From positions 124,001 through 188,000 of the forward strand of contig NZ_CP031393.1 of NCBI RefSeq assembly GCF_017161265.1: a stretch of DNA of 64,000 nucleotides. Direction: 5' to 3'. Below are positions 58,019 to 64,000 of this stretch, piece by piece. The DNA is from Treponema medium (GTDB lineage Bacteria > Spirochaetota > Spirochaetia > Treponematales > Treponemataceae). Position numbers and translations under genes: made by a program. Numbering within the stretch: the stretch's first letter is position 1; each line of letters opens with the position of its first letter. The notes under the pieces were generated by a model that was not told where the DNA came from, did no database searches, and saw nothing but the letters and a program-made list of their open reading frames with translations.

Positions 58019-59419
58019 TTACAGCTTGTGCATTTTCTTAGGCTGCGTCATGTTCTCCGGTTTCAGAATTTCGTCAAGCGCTTCCTTCGATAATAAACCG
58101 CGTTCCAACACAAGGTCGTAGACGCTGCGGTCATCTTTGAGGGCAGTCTTGGCAATATCGCTTGAGATTTCGTAGCCGAGTACCGGATTAAGCGCCGTCA
58201 CCAAGCCGATACTTCGATAGGTCAGCTCCTTGCACCGCTCTACATTCGCTTCGATACCGTCAATACAGCGCAGCCGAAGCGTAGACATACCGTTGTTTAA
58301 AATCGAAATCGATTCCAAGATACTGTAAATGATAACCGGTTCAAAAACGTTCAGCTCCAACTGCCCTGCTTCGGCTGCCATCATTACCGTTGTATCGTTT
58401 CCGATAACACGGAAACATACCTGATTCATCACTTCGGGGATAACCGGATTGACTTTACCCGGCATAATCGATGAACCCGGCTGCATTGCAGGCAGATGTA
58501 TTTCGTTCAAACCGGCGCGCGGTCCCGAGCCAAGCAAACGCAGGTCATTGCATATCTTGGAAATTTTTACTGCAAGGCGTTTCAGTTGTCCCGAATAGGA
58601 AACAAAGCAGGTGGTGTCATTCGTTGCGGCAATCAAATTCTTCGCTTTTGTAACAGGATAACCCGAAATTTCCGCAAGCCGTTTTGTTACCAAATCTGCA
58701 TAGGCAGGGTCACTGTTGATACCGGTACCGATAGCGGTTGCCCCCATATTGATTTCGAGTAAGCCGGAAACAGCATGCCGTATATGCGGCACTTCCCCTT
58801 CCAAACTCGCCGCATACGATTCAAATTCCTGACCGAGTGTCATCGGCACCGCATCCTGCAGCTGCGTTCGACCCATCTTGATATGCCCGCCGAATTCTTT
58901 TCCTTTTTTACGGAAAGATGCGATCAAGTTTTCAAGCTCGGTAATCAGGCTTTCCGTATGTAAACAGATACCGAGTTTTGCCGCCGTCGGATACGCATCG
59001 TTGGTAGACTGCGCAAGATTGATGTGATTATTCGGATGGCAGAATGTATATTCGCCTTTTTTATGCCCCAGCAGTTCAAGTGCACGGTTTGCAATCACCT
59101 CATTTGCGTTCATATTGGTAGATGTTCCCGCACCGCCTTGAATCATATCTGCAGGGAATTGATCATGCAGTTTACCGGCAATAATTTCTTTACAAGCAGT
59201 GATAATGGCTTCCGCTGTCGGTTTTTCCAACAACCCTAATTCATAGTTTGCCTGTGCTGCCGCCTGCTTAACCATCGCAAGGGCTTTGATAAACCCCGGA
59301 TAGGCGGAAAGATGCACGCCGGTAATATTGAAATTTTCCATACAACGGAGCGTTTGTACACCGTAATATGCCTCATCGGGAACGTCCCGATAACCTAAAA
59401 GATCATGTTCTTGCCGCAT
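58019..59419 (-). CDS. aspA: Aspartate ammonia-lyase
   Basis: Converts aspartate to fumarate and ammonia. Motifs: LLGYRDVPDEAYYGVQTLRC, GGAGTSTNMNANEVIANRAL, HPNNHINLAQSTNDAYPTAA, GRTQLQDAVPMTLGQEF and the superfamily signature GSSIMPGKVNPVIPE. The 466 residues from ATG 59419 match the family; GGAGG lies upstream and the longer frame to 59452 has no support. Monocistronic on the minus strand. Confidence 0.95.
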   Translation of the reverse strand: MRQEHDLLGYRDVPDEAYYGVQTLRCMENFNITGVHLSAYPGFIKALAMVKQAAAQANYELGLLEKPTAEAIITACKEIIAGKLHDQFPADMIQGGAGTSTNMNANEVIANRALELLGHKKGEYTFCHPNNHINLAQSTNDAYPTAAKLGICLHTESLITELENLIASFRKKGKEFGGHIKMGRTQLQDAVPMTLGQEFESYAASLEGEVPHIRHAVSGLLEINMGATAIGTGINSDPAYADLVTKRLAEISGYPVTKAKNLIAATNDTTCFVSYSGQLKRLAVKISKICNDLRLLGSGPRAGLNEIHLPAMQPGSSIMPGKVNPVIPEVMNQVCFRVIGNDTTVMMAAEAGQLELNVFEPVIIYSILESISILNNGMSTLRLRCIDGIEANVERCKELTYRSIGLVTALNPVLGYEISSDIAKTALKDDRSVYDLVLERGLLSKEALDEILKPENMTQPKKMHKL

Positions 59420-59449
59420 TGTTTCCTCCTTCTCTTGGCAATTGAAAAA

Positions 59450-59480
59450 CACTAAAGACTGAGTTTTTAGAGCATTTCAG
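59450..59480 (-). repeat. Imperfect A-run/T-run hairpin between cdd and aspA
   Basis: ACACTAAAGACTGAGTTTTTAGAG is a degenerate CTAAAAACTTCAGTTTTTTAG unit. It may end the cdd transcript. Confidence 0.45.
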
Positions 59481-59510
59481 CTCAATTTTCTTATCAGCAG
59501 ATAAATTTTC

Positions 59511-59924
59511 TTATTTCTGTTGCAACTCGTGGAGTGAATCAAAAGGATAAACACCACTTACGGTTGTCTCGATTCGATTACCGGCGGATGAGCCGAATAT
59601 AACCGGAGCATCCGGCTGCATAAACTCGGAGATAACCTGCCGGCACGCGCCGCACGGCCCCACCGGATAATCCGCATCGGGAGTTGCGATTGCAATAGCC
59701 GTAAAATTTCTTTTACCCATTGCAACCGCGCTGAAAATAGCGGTGCGTTCGGCGCAGTTGGTCAATCCGTAAGAACGGTTTTCAACATTTACGCCGGTAA
59801 CGACACTCCCGTCATCAAGTAGTAATGCAGCGCCTACTCTAAAATGAGAATAAGGAGCGTACGCATTTTTCGCAGCTTCCATAGCTTGTTCAAAGAGATG
59901 TTCGTACTTACTTGAATTTTTCAT
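59511..59924 (-). CDS. cdd: Cytidine deaminase
   Basis: Zinc enzyme deaminating cytidine and deoxycytidine to uridines for pyrimidine salvage. The zinc site is NCAERTAIFSA with PCGACRQVISEF; also YSHFRVGAALLLDDGSVVTG and NVENRSYGLTNC. From ATG 59924 the protein has 137 residues, normal for the tetrameric class. No SD; TGG-TATAAT (an extended -10) ends 6 nt before the ATG, so the mRNA is probably leaderless. The start at 60005 crosses the divergent gene. It complements the nucleoside importer at 4.6-9.4 kb. Confidence 0.95.
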   Translation of the reverse strand: MKNSSKYEHLFEQAMEAAKNAYAPYSHFRVGAALLLDDGSVVTGVNVENRSYGLTNCAERTAIFSAVAMGKRNFTAIAIATPDADYPVGPCGACRQVISEFMQPDAPVIFGSSAGNRIETTVSGVYPFDSLHELQQK

Positions 59925-59930
59925 ATTACT

Positions 59931-59936
59931 ATTATA
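59931..59936 (-). promoter_or_regulatory. Extended -10 of cdd
   Basis: TGGTATAAT on the minus strand, 6 nt before the cdd ATG. The -35 is weak. The gene on the other strand starts at 59947, so control regions overlap. Confidence 0.6.
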
Positions 59937-59946
59937 CCATACAATC

Positions 59947-61065
59947 ATGAAAATTGCAGCATTCGATAATCGTTTTATTATTTTTCCTATTCTTTTTTTA
60001 TTCATATATATTTTTGCAGCAGCAGTCCCCCTCGGATCCGATATCTATTTAAAACCTGTGTGGGTACGCACCATCACACCGGATAGCGCTCAGGCAGAAT
60101 TGGAAGGCATGGGGAACGAAGCCGAAAACGCAGTCCCACAGGCGGCAGCGGAACAATTTTCCGGTAAAACACCGAAAGTATTTTTGACGGAAAGCCGGTT
60201 TGGTTACTTTACCGCCGACGGTGAATTGCTCCGCTCATCTCCCGTAACCCAGCGCATTTCAGCTTCTTCCGCAGCGTGGACGGAATACGGAAGCGATGCC
60301 GCTAAAACACCGATCTACCGCCCCGATGGTTCGCTGATAACTGTCATCGAAGAACCGGGCTTTGTGTACATCGACGAAGACCGTTTCTACCTGTTTGAGC
60401 CGGGCGGAAGCGCCGTTAAACAATATGGCGCCGATGGAAAACCGCGCTGGCGTTATCTGCACACCGCACCGATTACTGCCTTTCATAGCACAAAAGGCGG
60501 AACTATTATTGGATTCTCTGACGGAAAACTCGTCGCTGTTGATGCTGCAGGCAATGTGCTATCCGACTTTTATCCGGGAGGCAGTGACTATCAGGTTATA
60601 CTGGGAGCAGCAATCTCCACCGACGGGAAGCTTGCCGCCTGTGTGTGCGGAATTGACAGCCAACGAGCATTGCTTATACGGATAGACGGTAATAAATATA
60701 AAATCATACATCACCGAAAATTGGAAGGAAATCTTCGCAGGCAGGTCTTTGTGGATTTCGACGTAAAAGGTGAGAACGCCGTATTTGAGTGTGCCGAAGG
60801 GATTGGCTTTATCGACTGCGATCGGTTAATATCAGGTATTATGCCTCAACGCGGTACGGTCATTTCCGGCGGTCAAAATCCGTATAAGAATATTATGGCG
60901 ATTATCAGCCGGCAGGAACAAAGCTCAACATTATCGTTTATCGAAGCGCCTTTTTATGTCGTTGGGCATACCTCCTTTCCTTCAAAAAATACGTTCCTTG
61001 TACAAGAACGGGAAACGATATTCCTTGCAACCGACACAAAATTAGCGCGTATCGATATAAAATAA
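59947..61065 (+). CDS. Exported or membrane-anchored beta-propeller-like protein, unknown
   Basis: A 372-residue protein with an N-terminal hydrophobic segment (FIIFPILFLFIYIFAAAVPL) acting as signal or anchor. The rest shows repeated strand units of a WD40/PQQ-like propeller: RFGYFTADGELLRSS, FYLFEPGGSAVKQYGADGKP, KGGTIIGFSDGKLVAVDAAG, GAAISTDGKLAACVCG. No enzyme motif. ATG 59947 is 22 bp from the divergent cdd start. The degenerate M23 protein follows after 21 nt, suggesting that the two envelope proteins work together. Confidence 0.65.
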   Translation: MKIAAFDNRFIIFPILFLFIYIFAAAVPLGSDIYLKPVWVRTITPDSAQAELEGMGNEAENAVPQAAAEQFSGKTPKVFLTESRFGYFTADGELLRSSPVTQRISASSAAWTEYGSDAAKTPIYRPDGSLITVIEEPGFVYIDEDRFYLFEPGGSAVKQYGADGKPRWRYLHTAPITAFHSTKGGTIIGFSDGKLVAVDAAGNVLSDFYPGGSDYQVILGAAISTDGKLAACVCGIDSQRALLIRIDGNKYKIIHHRKLEGNLRRQVFVDFDVKGENAVFECAEGIGFIDCDRLISGIMPQRGTVISGGQNPYKNIMAIISRQEQSSTLSFIEAPFYVVGHTSFPSKNTFLVQERETIFLATDTKLARIDIK

Positions 61066-61086
61066 AGTGAAAAATAGGATACTGAT

Positions 61087-61950
61087 ATGAAACGATTTTT
61101 CTTTTGCCTCTTAGCTGCAGTGGTATTTTTTGCAGAATTATCCGCACTGGAATGGCCTGCTGACACACAAAATTTCTTACGGCTTTTCGGACAACGCATC
61201 GGTGAAAATACTTTCGAACAAGGTTTAACCTTTGAAGAGGCGATGACGGTACGCGCCGCCGATGACGGTATCCTTTTGATCACTCTGGATAAAAAATATG
61301 GAACCGGCGCTTTTCCTTCTACACTCGGAAATGCATTGGTATTTTTACACGATGACGGACTTCAAACGGTTTATGGGAATCTGGACGACACTATGGTGTT
61401 CCGAAACAGAGCAACCACTGAATCAACTGCGGTTATCGGAAAAACGGGTAACAGCGGATGGGGGAAGCCTAACGACCTTATCTTTCAGGTCAGCGATAAT
61501 CAAAAAAAAGTATATATCAATCCGTTGTTACTGCTTCCATCGGTCAACGATAAAATAGCGCCGCAGATACAAGATATCATTTTGATAAATGAGCAAAACA
61601 CCATGTTTCAAGTGAGCGGACAAAAAAACGTACGGCAGGGAAGCTATGAATTATATGCGGATATCTCCGACACGATTACACAGGGCGGTCATAACTTTAG
61701 TCCTTTCCGTATTACGATTTTTGTGAACGGAACAAACATTCGAACCATTCCCTTTGAAACCATTATGCAAAAAGACGGCAGTTCCTATTTGGGCAACACT
61801 GCTCTTACCGATACGCTGCTATACCGGCGGAAAAACGGCCTCTATTTAGGGAAGATTATCTTAAACCGCGGAAAATCCGATATATTAATTACAGCCCGGG
61901 ATATTACCGGCAATGAAAAATCGGAACGGTTTACCATCCAAGTAGACTAA
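61087..61950 (+). CDS. Degenerate M23/LytM-like periplasmic protein
   Basis: A 287-residue exported protein (signal MKRFFFCLLAAVVFFAELSA). Residues about 55-155 follow the M23 layout: VRAADDGILLITLDKKYGTG, VFLHDDGLQTVYGNLDD, AVIGKTGNSGWGKPNDLIFQ, YINPLLLLP. The zinc residues are absent: the YAHL-type His reads YGNL and the HxH strand reads LIFQV. It is therefore likely a non-catalytic LytM factor that binds or activates partners. The C-terminal part (about 165-287) looks like a beta-sandwich. Confidence 0.72.
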   Translation: MKRFFFCLLAAVVFFAELSALEWPADTQNFLRLFGQRIGENTFEQGLTFEEAMTVRAADDGILLITLDKKYGTGAFPSTLGNALVFLHDDGLQTVYGNLDDTMVFRNRATTESTAVIGKTGNSGWGKPNDLIFQVSDNQKKVYINPLLLLPSVNDKIAPQIQDIILINEQNTMFQVSGQKNVRQGSYELYADISDTITQGGHNFSPFRITIFVNGTNIRTIPFETIMQKDGSSYLGNTALTDTLLYRRKNGLYLGKIILNRGKSDILITARDITGNEKSERFTIQVD

Positions 61951-61969
61951 TAGATCAGGATAAACACAT

Positions 61970-62095
61970 CAGATTGTATTTTAAAACCACGCAGAATAAA
62001 GGAAACTGGGCAAGCATTTGAACCGCGAAGAGGTTCAACTCTGGTTGGCCAGCCCCCATTATTCTGCGGGAATATTCTTGCAACTGTCTGATGAG
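61970..62095 (+). repeat. Nested palindrome family P, copy 6 (upstream of eda)
   Basis: CATCAGA and TCTGATG outer pair, CGCAGAATAA (61990-61999) and TTATTCTGCG (62059-62068) inner pair; core GCATTTGAACCGC, GAAGA, GGTTCAACTCTGGTT. The variable inner arm is poorly paired in this copy. An ORF that starts inside it (62018) is an artefact of the repeat. Confidence 0.8.
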
Positions 62096-62116
62096 ATTGA
62101 CCTAGCGGAGGAAATA

Positions 62117-62764
62117 GTGAAAAAATACGAACTGATACAGGCGCTGATTGAGGCGGGGGCGGTTTCCGTTATTCGGGCGGAAAATAAAGCGCAGGGGCTT
62201 AAAATCGTGGAGGCGGTGCGTGCCGGAGGAATCACGGCAATCGAAATTACGATGACGGTACCGCATGCCGACGAAATTATCCGTGAATTAAGCGAAGCAT
62301 TCGGTGCGGATGTATTGCTGGGAGCCGGTACGGTACTCGATGCGGAAACGGCACGGGTATGCATTCTTGCCGGAGCGCAATACATTGTCGGGCCGTCCTT
62401 TAACGAGGACTGCGCCCGCCTCTGCAATCGATATGCAGTGCCGTATATTCCCGGCGTTATGACGCCGCAGGAAGCGGTGCGGGCGCTTGAGTTCGGCGCA
62501 GACATTCTCAAGCTGTTTCCGGCGGAGCTTTTCGGACCGAAAATCATCAGCGCCTTTAAGGGGCCGCTTCCGCAGGGAATTTATATGCCGACCGGCGGCA
62601 TTACTGCCGAAAACGCAGCCGAGTGGATTAAAGCAGGCGCCGCTGTGCTCGGTATCGGGGGAGCGTTGACGAAGGGCGCTAAAACCGGCGACTTTGAATC
62701 GGTTACCCGCACCGCCCGTCAATTAAAGGAAGTAATCGCCGCTGCACGCGGTTTACAGTTGTAA
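62117..62764 (+). CDS. eda: KDPG/KHG aldolase
   Basis: Class I aldolase splitting 2-keto-3-deoxy-6-phosphogluconate to pyruvate and glyceraldehyde 3-phosphate (Entner-Doudoroff or sugar-acid routes). Motifs: VRAGGITAIEITMTVPHADE (catalytic Glu), GAGTVLDAETA, PSFNEDCARLCNRYAVPYIP and GADILKLFPAELFGP (Schiff-base Lys). GTG 62117 with GGAGG (62107-62111) gives 215 residues, the family length. The longer frame from 62018 translates the P repeat and is rejected. Confidence 0.92.
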   Translation: MKKYELIQALIEAGAVSVIRAENKAQGLKIVEAVRAGGITAIEITMTVPHADEIIRELSEAFGADVLLGAGTVLDAETARVCILAGAQYIVGPSFNEDCARLCNRYAVPYIPGVMTPQEAVRALEFGADILKLFPAELFGPKIISAFKGPLPQGIYMPTGGITAENAAEWIKAGAAVLGIGGALTKGAKTGDFESVTRTARQLKEVIAAARGLQL

Positions 62765-62841
62765 TCTAAAGGAAGCGGGGACATCTTAATAGTCGATGAT
62801 CTTTTTTCAACCCCGTTAGGATGGAATCCTCAAGAATTATT

Positions 62842-64000
62842 ATGAATACCAATTCGGAAACAGGCACATTGCTGAAAAAAAGGCAAGAGAATAAATGGCT
62901 TTTAGTATTTGAAAGCCTCTTAACCGGCTTATTGACGGGGCTGGTTATTACGGGCTTTCGGCTTTCGATCTCTTATCTTAAAAATAGCCGTATTGCATTA
63001 TACGGTGTCATACGAACGGCAGGCACGCTCGGCGTCGTTCTTGCGCTGGCGGGGTTGGCGCTGGTAGGATTATTTATCGGTTTTATTATTACGAAATGGC
63101 CGATGATTAAAGGCGGCGGAGTAGCTCAGATCGAAGGCGTCTTTATGAAAAAATTGCAGTTCTCCCCGCTTTCGGAACTTCCGCTCAAATTTATCGGCGG
63201 CGTTCTCGGAATTGGACTGGGGCTTTCAATGGGACGCGAAGGACCGTCCGTGCAGCTTGGCGCTTATGTCGGGGATGCCGTTGAGCGGCTGGGAAAACGA
63301 TCGTTTACCGAACGGATATGCCTAATCACTGCGGGAGCCGCCGCCGGACTGTCGGCAACGTTTAATGCGCCTTTTGCCGCGATTATTTTTGCGCTTGAGG
63401 ACATCCATCACCATTTATCGCCGTTACTCTTAGCCTGTGTTATGGCCGGGTCTTTCGCAGGGGATTTTGCCGGAAGTATCTTTTTGGGTTCCGGCCCGAT
63501 TTTCCGGTTTTTTACCACCGTAGAATTTCCGCTTTCTCAATTCGCATGGCTGATAGGACTTGGAATGTTTGTAACGCTTGTCGGGCATGGCTTTAAACAG
63601 TCGATCTATTTTTTCCAGCGATGCTATCAAACACTCCATATTCCGCCGGTTCTGCGGCCGGTTATTCCATTCTTGCTGTCGCTACCGGTCGGGTTGTGGT
63701 TGAGTTATTCCTCCGGCGGCGGAGACGGGCTGATAAAAGCGCTGACTGAACAGTCCTTCCCACTTACAACGCTGGTGATGTTCTTAGCCGTTAAGCTGCT
63801 TTTTACCGGCATTTCCGCAGGATCAGGCGCAATCGGCGGAATTTTCGTACCGCTCCTTGCTTGCGGAGCGACCGGCGGAGCGTTGTATGCAACGGCGCTT
63901 GTGCATCTCGGCTTATTAGCACAAGAACATGTGAATGCCATGATTCTCTTCGGTATGGCCGCCTGTTTTACCACTGTTATTAAAGCGCCGCTTACCGCCT
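62842..64000 (+). CDS. ClC-type chloride channel or exchanger, 3' end outside window
   Basis: The open frame runs off the window. Many hydrophobic helices; signature elements are KGGGVAQIEG (in place of GSGIPE), GIGLGLSMGREGPSVQLGA with the gating Glu, TAGAAAGLSATFNAPFAAI and KLLFTGISAGSGAIGGIFVP. The family moves chloride, sometimes in exchange for protons; the gating Glu is kept. The start is uncertain: ATG 62842 (MNTNSETGTLLKKRQ) or the in-frame ATG 62821, neither with a good SD. It follows eda by 77 bp. Confidence 0.9.
   Translation, partial: MNTNSETGTLLKKRQENKWLLVFESLLTGLLTGLVITGFRLSISYLKNSRIALYGVIRTAGTLGVVLALAGLALVGLFIGFIITKWPMIKGGGVAQIEGVFMKKLQFSPLSELPLKFIGGVLGIGLGLSMGREGPSVQLGAYVGDAVERLGKRSFTERICLITAGAAAGLSATFNAPFAAIIFALEDIHHHLSPLLLACVMAGSFAGDFAGSIFLGSGPIFRFFTTVEFPLSQFAWLIGLGMFVTLVGHGFKQSIYFFQRCYQTLHIPPVLRPVIPFLLSLPVGLWLSYSSGGGDGLIKALTEQSFPLTTLVMFLAVKLLFTGISAGSGAIGGIFVPLLACGATGGALYATALVHLGLLAQEHVNAMILFGMAACFTTVIKAPLTA

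Noticed and set aside
62018-62116. N-terminal extension of the KDPG aldolase
   Set aside because: The first 33 codons translate P copy 6; a similar peptide appears antisense to trmB at copy 4. GTG 62117 has a proper SD.

Overview
The window (about 64 kb, roughly 45% G+C outside the AT-rich island) looks like a chromosome segment of an oral-type Treponema. Inferred markers are a PnrA/TmpC nucleoside-binding lipoprotein with its ABC transporter, a cytidylate kinase-ribosomal protein S1 fusion, flgN-flgK-flgL-fliW-csrA, an oxygen-sensing ODP/soluble chemoreceptor pair of the type described in T. denticola, a selenium-use cluster and an integron with a co-oriented integrase. The base composition fits the T. 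vincentii/T. medium group better than T. denticola or T. pallidum; this is inference.

Layout. 1-3.9 kb: selenium cluster (selD, yedF, DUF3343, a frameshifted cysteine desulfurase), interrupted by a PIN/RHH toxin-antitoxin module. 3.9-4.6 kb: hairpin-rich spacer. 4.6-9.4 kb: purine nucleoside uptake operon. 9.5-14.6 kb: AT-rich integron remnant with the 3' end of an integrase gene, a core site, four gene cassettes (HepT/MntA plus a DfsB-like gene; a secreted protein; an unknown; an HNH endonuclease) and four attC sites of 64-67 bp. 15-31 kb: housekeeping (ackA, GNAT, serS, secG, a propeller-GGDEF sensor, EF-G, pfk, hisS, cmk-rpsA, an AAA+ regulator). 31-38.2 kb: TPR protein, lipoproteins, chemoreceptor, ODP/receptor pair. 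39-43.5 kb: flagellar hook-associated genes and the FliW/CsrA switch. 43.6-46.9 kb: sugar ABC importer. 47.3-49.7 kb: HD-GYP, tsaB and tsaE behind a poly-G small ORF. 50-56.8 kb: rRNA/tRNA modification, an AroH-like protein, glycogen synthase, an E2-like protein. 57.3-57.8 kb: tRNA-Phe, Tyr, Thr. 58-64 kb: aspA, cdd, a propeller protein, a degenerate M23 protein, eda and a truncated ClC channel.

The most unusual content lies between genes. Six copies of a roughly 140-bp nested palindrome keep a conserved core while their outer and inner arms differ in sequence yet still pair. A 250-bp MITE-like element occurs twice in tandem. A third family of about 115 bp has truncated a membrane-protein gene next to the integrase remnant. 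Two insertions are bounded by duplicated 3' ends of the neighbouring gene. A 13-G tract puts a small ORF ahead of tsaE out of frame, which suggests phase variation. Several genes have a -10 box ending 6-7 nt before the ATG, implying leaderless mRNAs. A chimeric Thr/Tyr tRNA pseudogene lies at 47.1 kb.

All calls come from reading the sequence and recalling protein families; no database search was run.
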